From positions 1 through 40,510 of the forward strand of contig DASXUC010000128.1 in the NCBI GenBank assembly GCA_036505015.1: a DNA stretch of 40,510 bases, written 5' to 3'. A program made the position numbers and the translations under genes. The stretch comes from DASXUC01 sp036505015 (GTDB lineage: Bacteria; Sysuimicrobiota; Sysuimicrobiia; Sysuimicrobiales; Kaftiobacteriaceae). This document shows positions 8,033-15,906 of this stretch, piece by piece. Position 1 is the first letter of the stretch. Each line of letters starts with the position of its first letter. The notes beneath the pieces are model-generated. The model worked only from the letters and a program-made list of their open reading frames with translations. It made no database searches and was not told the origin of the DNA.

Positions 8033-9156
8033 GCGTCGTGATCCCTTCCCAGACGGGAATAGACCTCAAGCGTCTGGTCCGCCATCCGGCCCGCCGAAAA
8101 CATCGTCAGCACCCGATCGCGGCCGCGGACGCCCATCGCGGCGGCCTGATCGGGATTCGTCAGCAGGCGCACCAGCGCGGCGGCGAGCGCATCCTGATCG
8201 TCCGGCGCCACCAGCACTCCGGTCTCGCCGTCGGCCACGATCTCCGTGAGCGGGGGAATGCGGGTCACGACGACCGGCCGCGATGCGGCCATGGCCTCGA
8301 TCACCACCTGCCCAAATCCTTCCGACGTCGATGGCAGCACGAACACGTCGCTGGCGGCCAGAAACGCCGGCACGTCGTCGACGAACCCGAGCAGCCGCAC
8401 CGCCCCGGTCAGCCCCAGCGAGTCGATCTGCGCCTCCAGCTCCCGCCGGTACCCGCCGACGTCCCATCCCGCGATGGCCAGGACGGCATCGGGGCGGGCG
8501 CGATGGACGATCCGCCAGGAGGCGATGAGCCCGGCAAATCCCTTGTGCGGGGTCAATCGCCCGATCGCGGCGACGACCGGCCGGCCGTCGAGCCCCCACT
8601 GCTGCTTCGCCTCGGGTGGAGCTGCCGCAAAGGGAGCGGGGTCGATCCCGTAATGGATCACACGGACCCGGTCGGCCGGCACGCCCCGCCCCCGCACCAG
8701 CCACTCTTTCACGGCGCCGGAAATCGCGATGATCCGGTCCGCGCGCCGCCACACGACGTCGAGCAGCGGCAGCAGCGCGGGGCCCGACCACGAATGCCGC
8801 CCGTAGATGTTGTGCATCGACACCACCCAGGGCAGATCGCGGCGGCGGAGCTTGACGAACCCGCCCGCGAGATCGGCGCGGGGAAGGTGCGTGTGCAGGA
8901 TGTCCGGCCGCACCCTGGCGACGATGGCCGACACGGTCAGCGGGAAGAGCACATTGTACCTACCGTCGGCTCCTACCGGCAGGGTGCGGATCCCGGCGGC
9001 TTCGAACTCGCCCTTCAAAATCCGGCTCACCGGCCGCTCGTGCAGGTACGCCACGGTCTGACGCACGCCCCTGCGGCCGAGCTGGCGGCACAGCGTCAGC
9101 AGGTGCAGCTCGGACCCGCCGGCGGCGATCGAGTTGCTCACATGGAGAACGTGCAT
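8029..9156 (-). CDS. Glycosyltransferase family 4
   Basis: 375 residues. It starts MHVLHVSNSIAAGGSELHL, the Gly-rich N-terminal loop of GT4 enzymes. IIAISGAVKEWLV ends the first domain, VVAAIGRLTPHKGF begins the second, and the E-x7-E element is in SEGFGQVVIEAMAASRPVV. ATG at 9156 lies 14 bases after the deacetylase stop. The longer open frame upstream overlaps that gene and was rejected. The gene is coupled to sulfotransferase 2 by ATGA. Donor and acceptor sugars cannot be read from the sequence. Confidence 0.86.
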   Translation of the reverse strand: MHVLHVSNSIAAGGSELHLLTLCRQLGRRGVRQTVAYLHERPVSRILKGEFEAAGIRTLPVGADGRYNVLFPLTVSAIVARVRPDILHTHLPRADLAGGFVKLRRRDLPWVVSMHNIYGRHSWSGPALLPLLDVVWRRADRIIAISGAVKEWLVRGRGVPADRVRVIHYGIDPAPFAAAPPEAKQQWGLDGRPVVAAIGRLTPHKGFAGLIASWRIVHRARPDAVLAIAGWDVGGYRRELEAQIDSLGLTGAVRLLGFVDDVPAFLAASDVFVLPSTSEGFGQVVIEAMAASRPVVVTRIPPLTEIVADGETGVLVAPDDQDALAAALVRLLTNPDQAAAMGVRGRDRVLTMFSAGRMADQTLEVYSRLGRDHDA

Positions 9157-9170
9157 AGCGCGGGCTGCGC

Positions 9171-9884
9171 TCACGCGCGCCGGGGAGCCAGACGGATGTA
9201 GTCGCCGGCCGCGAGCCTCGGCAGCGTCAGCGGATCGACCGGCGGCTCGACAAAGGCGCGCCGGGTGACGACGGCCTGCCGGTAGCCGGCCTCTTCGACG
9301 CACCGCCGCACCTGCTCGTTCACCCTGCCCTTCGGGTACGCAAACGACGACACGGCCGTCCCCAGCAGATCTTCAAGGTAGCGCTTGGATCCCCCGACCT
9401 CCCGCTGCAACGCGGACGGGGAGATGTCGGGCAGTTTTGGATGCGTGGCCGAATGCGATCCGATCTCGTGCCCCGAGTCGGCCAGCGACCGCACCTGCGC
9501 CGGGGTCATCAGGCGGAACGGACCGGCGGAGGTCTGAAACTCTCCCCCCAGCCGTGCGGTGATCACAAAGAACGTGCCGGGCAGGCCCTCCGCCTCGAGG
9601 AGGTCCCGGGCGATCGTCGCATTGTCCTCAAACCCGTCGTCAAACGTCACGGCCGCCAGATTCCGCTCGGGCGCCGCGGCCGCCGCGGCGAGGAATTCGG
9701 ACAGGCGCACGGCATGAAACCACTTCGCGACGTACTGCAGCTGGGTCCGGAACGTCGCCGGTGATTCCGACAGCGGCGAAGCGCTGCCCACGGAATGATA
9801 GAAGAGGATCATGCGCAGGCCGGTCTGCGGCCGGTGCCGTGAGAAGAAGCTGACGTGGACCGCGCGGCGGAGGAGTGAACGCAC
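9171..9884 (-). CDS. Polysaccharide deacetylase (NodB/CE4)
   Basis: 237 residues with the three main CE4 motifs: TFDDGF (80-85), HSATH (144-148, metal-binding H-x3-H) and FAYPKG (181-186). The family removes N- or O-acetyl groups from GlcNAc-containing polymers with a divalent metal. It begins with a basic, weakly hydrophobic stretch (LLRRAVHVSFFSR) but has no clear cleavable signal peptide. GTG start at 9884, with AGGA about ten bases upstream, six bases after the GT4 stop. Freeing amino groups next to a set of sulfotransferases could prepare N-sulfation (inference). Confidence 0.85.
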   Translation of the reverse strand: MRSLLRRAVHVSFFSRHRPQTGLRMILFYHSVGSASPLSESPATFRTQLQYVAKWFHAVRLSEFLAAAAAAPERNLAAVTFDDGFEDNATIARDLLEAEGLPGTFFVITARLGGEFQTSAGPFRLMTPAQVRSLADSGHEIGSHSATHPKLPDISPSALQREVGGSKRYLEDLLGTAVSSFAYPKGRVNEQVRRCVEEAGYRQAVVTRRAFVEPPVDPLTLPRLAAGDYIRLAPRRA

Positions 9885-9890
9885 GCGGCA

Positions 9891-11135
9891 TTATCCTCGG
9901 CGGGGGCGCGGCTGGACCGCCGGAGCCGGGTCGCCGCGGACGCCGAGGATCTCGTCTGCGCGGGCCAGGAGCTCGGCGTACCCTTGCCGGTAGGCGGCGA
10001 GGGAAAACCGGCGCAGCGCGATCGCGCGGGCGGAGGAACCCACGGCCTCCGCCTCACCCTGATGCGTAAAGATCCAGCGCAGGCGATCGGCCAGCGCGCC
10101 CGCGTCGCGCGGCGGCACCAGCCAGCCCGTCACGCCGTCGTCGATGACTTCAGGGATGCCGCCTGCCGTGGTCGCGACGACAGGCACGCCGACGGCCATG
10201 GCCTCGAGGATGACGCGCGGCATCCCCTCCGAAAACGACGGCAGCACAAACGCTCCCGCTTCAGACAGCGCGGCGGCGAGATGGGACTGGGGGACGTGGT
10301 CGTGAAACTCGACGTCGGACCCCAGACCGTCTTCCTGCACACGGCGTCGCAGGGCATCGGCATAGGTGATGTTGACGGAACGGCCAATGATGATCAGCCG
10401 GGTGCCCGCCGCACGGGAGCGGGCAAAGGCGTCGATCAGCACGTCTACGCCCTTCAGCGGGGTGAGCACCCCGGCGTAGAGGATCCCGCGGCCCGGCCGC
10501 CGGCGGGCGCCTGCGGCAAAGAACACGTCCAGATCGGTCCACGTGTGGAACCTCACGATCGGGCGCGGACCGGCCCACGTCCGCAGCTGGCGGCCGGTGG
10601 CATCCGACACGGACCGCAGCAGGTCCGCCGACGCCGTCCCGATCTTCGCGGCAAGGTGCATCGCCCACGCGTAGAGCGCTCGGAACCGGACGTGCCGTTG
10701 GAGGAACAGGCTGGCTTCAAAGTCCCCGTGGCTTTCCACGATCAGTACGACGCGGCGGCCGAGCAGGCGGGCCAGGGCCTTCACCAGCGCGGCGGGGGCC
10801 GCCTCGTAAGGACTCTGCGCCACGACGATCCGCACCCCGCGCACGAACACGCACCACGCGCACAGCAGCGGTCCGGCCACAAACAACAGCAGGTAGCGGA
10901 TCACGGCCCACCGCGGACCGGGAAGAAGATAGAATGTGGCGCTGTGCTCGGAGAACCGCTGCGGCCGCGACGACTTCGAGAACCCGATCACCCAGAACCT
11001 TCCCAATACAGCGAGGGTACCGAATTTCTTGGCCGCGCCGGGGTCCAGCGGCCGAGTGAAACGCGCCCCGCCGATCACGCAGATCCGCCGCGCGCCCGCC
11101 GGGTCCGGGTGGTCGGTTCCGGATGGGGCCATCAT
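9891..11135 (-). CDS. Glycosyltransferase family 4
   Basis: 414 residues. The first domain is unusual for GT4 in carrying a strongly hydrophobic stretch, YLLLFVAGPLLCAWCVFVRG (about residues 80-100), so it may be membrane anchored. The second domain has ILYAGVLTPLKGVD and the E-x7-E element in SEGMPRVILEAMAVGVPVV, followed by GGIPEVIDDGVTGWLVPP, a standard GT4 ending. The ATG at 11135 overlaps the flippase stop by four bases (ATGA). The longer open frame upstream runs over the flippase gene and is spurious. The sugar donor is unknown. Confidence 0.85.
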   Translation of the reverse strand: MMAPSGTDHPDPAGARRICVIGGARFTRPLDPGAAKKFGTLAVLGRFWVIGFSKSSRPQRFSEHSATFYLLPGPRWAVIRYLLLFVAGPLLCAWCVFVRGVRIVVAQSPYEAAPAALVKALARLLGRRVVLIVESHGDFEASLFLQRHVRFRALYAWAMHLAAKIGTASADLLRSVSDATGRQLRTWAGPRPIVRFHTWTDLDVFFAAGARRRPGRGILYAGVLTPLKGVDVLIDAFARSRAAGTRLIIIGRSVNITYADALRRRVQEDGLGSDVEFHDHVPQSHLAAALSEAGAFVLPSFSEGMPRVILEAMAVGVPVVATTAGGIPEVIDDGVTGWLVPPRDAGALADRLRWIFTHQGEAEAVGSSARAIALRRFSLAAYRQGYAELLARADEILGVRGDPAPAVQPRPRRG

Positions 11136-12505
11136 CGGTGCAGCCGCACGTACGCCAACAGCGTCATGGTCAGCACGAACGCGGTATCGACGGCGGCATT
11201 GACGGCCGCCATGCCCACGAAGCCGGCGCGCACGGTGGCAATCCAGCCGAGTCCCAGCGCAGCCAGCGCGAAGGGCGCGTAGCTCAGGGCCCAGCGCTTC
11301 GTCTCGCCCGCGGCGTAGTAGACGGACTTCAGCCAGAAGAATACGCTTCCGGCCGCGCTCCCCAGCAGCAGCAGCTGGACGCCGGGCACGGCCCCGGCGA
11401 ACTTCGCCCCGAAGACGAATGGGACGACCAGCGGGGCCACTGCCGCGGCCAGCAGCGGGATCGCGGCGATGACCACGCCGCCGGTCAGCGTCCACCGGCG
11501 CGCTAGCGCCCACAGGGAACGGCGTTCGCCGGCGCCCCAGCGCTCGGCCATGGTAGGAAACGTTACCGTGCGCAGGGAGTCCTCGGGATAGGACCCGATG
11601 GTCATGATCGTCTTGGCAAGGTTGAAGAACCCCGCGGCTTCCTTGCCGACGAGATGGCCCAGCACGAGCACCGGGGCCTGGTTCGCCGCCGCGGCAAGGG
11701 TCGTGATCAGGTTGTTCCACCCAAAGAATGCTGCCAGTTCCCTCGCCATCGGCTTCAGACCCGCCAGCGAGCTTCCCCACCAGCCTGCGCCGATCTCCCG
11801 GCGCAACACGCGCGACGAGACCACCGCCATCGCGATCCCCATCAGCGCGATCACGATGCCGTTGACCAGCACGTAGCCGTGGACCCGGTAACCGGCCAGC
11901 AGCACGCCGACGATCATGACCAGCGTGAGGGCGCTGTCGGCGATGTTGAAGGCGGCCAGCCAGGTGAATTCACCGAAGGACGTCAAGATGGAGGTACTCG
12001 TCTTCTTCAGTGAGGCGAAAGGGAAGAACATCGCGTACGCAAGGGAGAGCCAACCCAGGTTTGTGATCTTGAAGGCGCGCTCGGCCATGAACGGTCCGAG
12101 GATGCCTACAACGATGACCGCCACTACGGCCACCACCATGTCCAGCGCGAACCCGGCTTTGACGATGCCGCCGATCTGCTCGGGCCGTCCTGCCCCTCGA
12201 AAATTGGAGATGTAGCGCGTCACGACGGAGATCGACTTGAACTCGACGACCGACCGCACGATAGATGGGAACGCCATGATCAGGGTGGCGGCACCGTATC
12301 CCGCCGGACCGAGCAGGCGCGTCGACACCGTGACCGTGCCCAGTCCGAGCAAGACCGTGACGTACTGCGCCAGCGTCAGCATCCCGGCGCTCCGGGAGGT
12401 GCGCCGCCGCAGCAGCGCCAGGGCGGAACGCCACAGGTCGGTCCGTCCGATGCCGGAGCGCTTGGCGGGCGGGTCGGCGGCCGGCGGGAGAAGTTTGGTC
12501 TTCAC
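11132..12505 (-). CDS. Wzx-type polysaccharide flippase
   Basis: 457 residues, about 12 membrane helices. After a basic 40-residue N-terminus it has MLTLAQYVTVLLGLGTVTV and TRLLGPAGYGAATLIMAFPS, the pattern of the polysaccharide transporter family, then FFGWNNLITTLAAAANQAPV and LGHLVGKEAAGFFNLAKTI in the second half. It would flip a lipid-linked saccharide. Start GTG at 12505, one base after the stop of sulfotransferase 3. It is not closely similar by eye to the flippase at 4802, so this is not a recent tandem copy. Confidence 0.86.
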   Translation of the reverse strand: MKTKLLPPAADPPAKRSGIGRTDLWRSALALLRRRTSRSAGMLTLAQYVTVLLGLGTVTVSTRLLGPAGYGAATLIMAFPSIVRSVVEFKSISVVTRYISNFRGAGRPEQIGGIVKAGFALDMVVAVVAVIVVGILGPFMAERAFKITNLGWLSLAYAMFFPFASLKKTSTSILTSFGEFTWLAAFNIADSALTLVMIVGVLLAGYRVHGYVLVNGIVIALMGIAMAVVSSRVLRREIGAGWWGSSLAGLKPMARELAAFFGWNNLITTLAAAANQAPVLVLGHLVGKEAAGFFNLAKTIMTIGSYPEDSLRTVTFPTMAERWGAGERRSLWALARRWTLTGGVVIAAIPLLAAAVAPLVVPFVFGAKFAGAVPGVQLLLLGSAAGSVFFWLKSVYYAAGETKRWALSYAPFALAALGLGWIATVRAGFVGMAAVNAAVDTAFVLTMTLLAYVRLHR

Positions 12506-12506
12506 G

Positions 12507-13349
12507 TCAGTCGTCCAGAAAATCCTTCCAGGCCGTCAGGGGATCAGCCAGCAGCACCTTCAGCCGCGCCACATCCGCCGCCAGCAACCCGCGCAGCCAT
12601 GCCCGCTGTGCGGGAAGCACCTTCGGCGCGCGCGCGACGAGAAACCGGTCATATATGCCCTGGATGAGGGCGTTCCCGCGCAGGACCGCATGCAGCCGCG
12701 GCCGCGCCACGATGGCAGCCTTGACCGAGTGTAGCACCGGATGGCGCAGCGTGGCATTCCGGCTCGATGGCGCTGCCTTCAAGGTATGCGGCGACAGGCC
12801 CAAAAAATCGAGCACTCTGGAGCTCACCCCGGCCTGGTCCCGCGTGAAGTCCTCGAACAGGACGATGTGAAAGCAGGCCCGGTCGAACCGCGGGAACCAG
12901 TGCCGCTCCAGCAGCGCGCCGAAGCGGGACTCATCAAGGTACTCGGGGTGGTCCCTCAGCAAGGTGGCCAAATCGCCCGGCGCGTTCCCGAATCGCCGCA
13001 CCAGCCCCTGGATGCGCCGATGCAGCAAAAACCGCGAGACCGTGTAATCGATCGGATTCCGCAGCATCAGCACAAAGCGCGGCGCGGTGCCGCCCAGCGC
13101 CGCATTGATGCGGGGCGCAACGACGCCGCCGCGGACGAAGTAGACCGGCGACGGATCGATGCGCAGCCCGCCGGGCGGGAACTGCGCCAGGTACCAGTCC
13201 ATCCCGCGCTCGAACTTGTTGGAGTAATATCCTAGGCCTTTGCGGGGCAGGGCGGCGTCGGGATGGGACGCCAGCAGATCATAGAAGTAGGTGCTGGCCG
13301 CGCGCTGCAGGCCGATGTGAAACCGGGTTGGAAGTGTGTCCGAACTCAT
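12507..13349 (-). CDS. Sulfotransferase 3
   Basis: 280 residues. The 5'-phosphosulfate loop is FHIGLQRAASTYFYDLL (10-26) and the 3'-phosphate element is FVLMLRNPIDYTVSRF (92-107). The loop is odd: the usual Gly in S/A-G-T/S-T is replaced, giving Q-R-A-A-S-T, though the basic residue and the S-T pair are kept. IVLFEDFTRD near residue 170 is the usual (Y/F)-E-D-(L/F) element. The leader between the upstream gene and the ATG at 13349 carries three GTGACTC-type heptamers. Sulfotransferase identity is sound; activity is likely but the altered loop leaves some doubt. Confidence 0.8.
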   Translation of the reverse strand: MSSDTLPTRFHIGLQRAASTYFYDLLASHPDAALPRKGLGYYSNKFERGMDWYLAQFPPGGLRIDPSPVYFVRGGVVAPRINAALGGTAPRFVLMLRNPIDYTVSRFLLHRRIQGLVRRFGNAPGDLATLLRDHPEYLDESRFGALLERHWFPRFDRACFHIVLFEDFTRDQAGVSSRVLDFLGLSPHTLKAAPSSRNATLRHPVLHSVKAAIVARPRLHAVLRGNALIQGIYDRFLVARAPKVLPAQRAWLRGLLAADVARLKVLLADPLTAWKDFLDD

Positions 13350-13363
13350 TCCGATTTCTATCC

Positions 13364-13384
13364 GTGACTCGTGACCCGTGACTC
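13364..13384. repeat. Three heptamer repeats (GTGACTC, GTGACCC, GTGACTC)
   Basis: Three head-to-tail seven-base units on the plus strand, the middle one with one change. They lie between the stop of sulfotransferase 4 (13395) and the ATG of sulfotransferase 3 (13349), 15 to 35 bases upstream of that ATG. The same heptamer in the same orientation forms a longer array at 14276-14303. Confidence 0.8.
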
Positions 13385-13394
13385 ACTGCCGGTT

Positions 13395-14321
13395 TCAGTA
13401 TCCGCACAGCCGGTTCAACCATCCCCCCGCCAGCGCAAACGCGAGCCTCCCCGGACCCTGCCAGTCCCGCCGCCAGCGGTCATCGAAGACGATCCGGTCG
13501 TCCCCGCGCTCGCGCATCCGGTTGCCGCCCAATCCCGCATAGTCATACGACCGGAACTGCAGCATCTCCGGCTGGTAGGGGACATCAAGAAACGCACAGA
13601 CCCGCGCCACGGTCCCGTGAGGATCGGTGGCCAGCGCCTCGTACCGTACGTCCAGCCACGGCGTGCTCCGCAGGTACCGCCGGAGGTAGAACGCCATCAG
13701 CGTGGGGCCCGCCCAGCGGCGGAATGCCAGACCCCATCGTCCATACTTCCGCAGGAACGAGTACATCACCCCCCGCCCGTCCCGGATCAGGTGGATCACC
13801 GACAGGTCGAACATCCCGCTGCGGGCCAGCAGGTACAACCGCTGCGGGCGTTTGGAGGCATCGGTCAGCATCGGCCGACCACAGACCTCGTGCCAGCAAT
13901 CGAACAGGGCCGCATTGGGACGGGCCCACCGCCGCACGTCGTCATCCGACCACCGGGTCAGCGCCCGACGCCAGCTGGGATGGCGCAGCGACAGGTCGTC
14001 CATGCGCCATTCGCCGCTGCGCTCGAAGCAGCGCACGACCTGCTGCCATTGGGGCTGCGCGAACGGATGGGATGAGACTTCCACCCAATCCAGTGGATGC
14101 CGGGGGACCGCCGCCGGGGCCGCGTGTGAGGTCATCGCCCAGAACCGGTGGATGCCGTTGACTTCGCCCAGTGCCATGATCTGCGGGTGCGCGCCGAGGA
14201 CCATGTCCAGCAGCGTCGACCCGCAGTGTCCGGGCCCGAGCAGGTAGATCAGCCGGTAGGACCGCTTCGCATCTTGTGAATCGTGACTCGTGACTCGTGA
14301 CTCGACGGAACGACCTTTCAT
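13395..14321 (-). CDS. Sulfotransferase 4, with heptamer repeats in its 5' end
   Basis: 308 residues. Loop LLGPGHCGSTLLDMVLGAHP (27-46), TDASK (153-157) and 3'-phosphate element LIRDGRGVMYS (178-188), the same layout as Sulfotransfer_3 proteins of the G-H-S-G-S-T-L-L type. ATG at 14321 overlaps the stop of sulfotransferase 5 by four bases. Codons 7 to 16 (peptide ESRVTSHDSQ) are made almost wholly from four tandem heptamers (14276-14303). Seven is not a multiple of three, so gain or loss of one unit would shift the frame and abolish the protein. No alternative start lies between the repeat and the PAPS loop. A second copy of the heptamer follows the stop codon, so the gene is bracketed by direct repeats. 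Confidence 0.83.
   Translation of the reverse strand: MKGRSVESRVTSHDSQDAKRSYRLIYLLGPGHCGSTLLDMVLGAHPQIMALGEVNGIHRFWAMTSHAAPAAVPRHPLDWVEVSSHPFAQPQWQQVVRCFERSGEWRMDDLSLRHPSWRRALTRWSDDDVRRWARPNAALFDCWHEVCGRPMLTDASKRPQRLYLLARSGMFDLSVIHLIRDGRGVMYSFLRKYGRWGLAFRRWAGPTLMAFYLRRYLRSTPWLDVRYEALATDPHGTVARVCAFLDVPYQPEMLQFRSYDYAGLGGNRMRERGDDRIVFDDRWRRDWQGPGRLAFALAGGWLNRLCGY
14276..14303. repeat. Four tandem heptamers (GTGAATC then three GTGACTC) inside a gene
   Basis: Plus strand: one GTGAATC unit followed by three perfect GTGACTC units, 28 bases in all. The array covers nucleotides 19 to 46 of sulfotransferase 4. A unit of seven is frame-disrupting, as in known phase-variable contingency loci. Only four units are present, so the switching rate may be low. 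The heptamer also occurs at 13364-13384. Confidence 0.88.
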
Positions 14322-15163
14322 GGCAGATCCGAAGCGTAGCCGTACCGCTGCAGATCGTCGGCCAGCAGGCGGTCCAGCGCGGCCAGCTCGTCCGAGCCCG
14401 CGCGCTTCAGCCGTGCCGCGTTGGTGGAGGTCAGCGTCGGGGGCACGCTGTGGTATGGAAAGCGGTCCGCATCCAGCCCCGCAAACGTCAGCGCGCGGCG
14501 CAGCTGACCGTGTACGTCGGCGCAGAGGGCTTCGTAGCGGATCGTCTCCACGGGCAGGTCCTGCTCGTATTCCCGGATCTGCCGCAGGGCCCGCCGCCAG
14601 TGATCCGACGCGTTTGTCAGCAGGGCGGTGCGCTCGCGGCGCGCTCCCCGCGTCCATTTCTGCAGCACGCTGAGCGCCACGGCCCGGCCGTCGCGCGCGA
14701 CGTGCAGGTACGCGCTGCGCGGATAGGCCTCCGAAATCAGCGGCGCGCACCGGCTGCGATAACGGCCGGGCGGCTTGACGACGATCGCCCGCCGTCTGGC
14801 CGCGGCGCAGGCGGCATCAACGATCGAGCGGATGCGCAACACCGATACCTCAGCCGCGGGCTCGCCGCCGAAGACCCCGTCCCACAGGCCGGCGCCCTCG
14901 ATCGGCGTGGGAACGCCGCGGCGCCATCCGGACGAGCGCTGCACTTTCTTCCAGTCGTGCGGGAAGCGCCGGCGCAGCGCGCCGTCCAGCGCCGCCGCGG
15001 CGGTGCGCAGCCCCGGGGGACCGGTCAGCGCCAGCTGCGAGTACTGTGAGAACCATGTCGCGTCGGGATGCAGGGCGAGCATCCGGTACACGATGGTCGT
15101 GCCCGAGTGTCCCGCGCCGATCACCCCGACCGGCCGGATCGCGTCGGAGCTCAGCGGTTCCAC
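14318..15163 (-). CDS. Sulfotransferase 5
   Basis: 281 residues. Loop VIGAGHSGTTIVYRMLALHP (14-33) and 3'-phosphate element YLHVARDGRAVALSVLQ (152-168). IRYEALCADVHGQLRRALTF towards the C-terminus matches the RYE-L-x-D-P segment of bacterial sulfotransferases. It belongs to the same broad G-H-x-G-(S/T)-T group as sulfotransferase 4, but the two differ in length and flanking sequence, so they are old relatives rather than a fresh duplication. GTG start at 15163 overlaps sulfotransferase 6 by 13 bases. The acceptor is unknown. Confidence 0.83.
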   Translation of the reverse strand: MEPLSSDAIRPVGVIGAGHSGTTIVYRMLALHPDATWFSQYSQLALTGPPGLRTAAAALDGALRRRFPHDWKKVQRSSGWRRGVPTPIEGAGLWDGVFGGEPAAEVSVLRIRSIVDAACAAARRRAIVVKPPGRYRSRCAPLISEAYPRSAYLHVARDGRAVALSVLQKWTRGARRERTALLTNASDHWRRALRQIREYEQDLPVETIRYEALCADVHGQLRRALTFAGLDADRFPYHSVPPTLTSTNAARLKRAGSDELAALDRLLADDLQRYGYASDLP

Positions 15164-15906
15164 GGCAGGGAAAACCCCAGCAGGGATTCCAGCTCCTCGC
15201 GCTGCGCATACAGCCCATTCCCCAGCGCACGGCGCACGCGCGGGGGGATCGGCGGTGTTGCGCCTGCGTGCACGCGGGCGCGCAGCGGCGCGGCATCGAG
15301 CGGAATCTCCGGGTCGACACCGAGAAAGCGATACACACGCCGCAGGTGGTCCAGCGGATCAGCAAACATCTGCTCGCTCGCGCACACCAGGATCTGATCG
15401 GCAGGAAAATGGCGACGCCAGGTTTTCACGGCGAACACGTAGTCCCCGCGCACGCTGACGTCCGGCAGTCGAAAGAATGACAGCAGCTCCTCTTCCTTCG
15501 CGTCGGCCAGCTCGCGTCCTGCCCACCTCGCAAACCCTTTAGCGGCGGCGGACCACGCGCGCTCGACGGGATCACGGATCAGGTAGATGATCCGTGCCCG
15601 CGGCATCCACGAGGCGATCAGCGCGACCCGCTCATCGGCCAGCGTCGCGTACGCCGGCGTCACCTCCCCCACCACGTGGCGCCGCAGCCGGCCGGGGACG
15701 AACCATGCCGCGTATGATACCCGCGCAAACGCGGCCGCCGCCGGCCCGCTGCCCAGCGCACGCCGCCGGTCGAAAAAATGCAGCTCTTTTCGCCGCGGCA
15801 TCCAGATCTGGGGGTGGCGCCGCAGGTGCACCCACAGCCACGTCGTCCCCGCGCGCTGCGCGCCGATCCCGAGGAAGTCGGGCATCATGCGGCTCAGCAG
15901 GCTCAC
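15151..15906 (-). CDS. Sulfotransferase 6, heparan-sulfate-type signature
   Basis: 251 residues. Loop FLGIGAQRAGTTWLWVHL (11-28), then HPQIWMPRRKELHFFD (31-46), GEVTPAY (80-86) and IIYLIRDPVERAWS (106-119). The K-E-x-H-F-F-D block after the PAPS loop is shared with animal heparan sulfate N- and 3-O-sulfotransferases, where the Glu serves as catalytic base (family knowledge). The domain is complete for a compact bacterial member. GTG start at 15906 overlaps the GT4 stop by four bases (GTGA). Substrate preference for an amino sugar or uronate polymer is inference only. Confidence 0.86.
   Translation of the reverse strand: MSLLSRMMPDFLGIGAQRAGTTWLWVHLRRHPQIWMPRRKELHFFDRRRALGSGPAAAAFARVSYAAWFVPGRLRRHVVGEVTPAYATLADERVALIASWMPRARIIYLIRDPVERAWSAAAKGFARWAGRELADAKEEELLSFFRLPDVSVRGDYVFAVKTWRRHFPADQILVCASEQMFADPLDHLRRVYRFLGVDPEIPLDAAPLRARVHAGATPPIPPRVRRALGNGLYAQREELESLLGFSLPWNR

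Noticed and set aside
13364..14303. Heptamer arrays as a CRISPR array or insertion-sequence ends
   Set aside because: Units are only seven bases with no spacers, there are no Cas genes, and no transposase or inverted ends are present.
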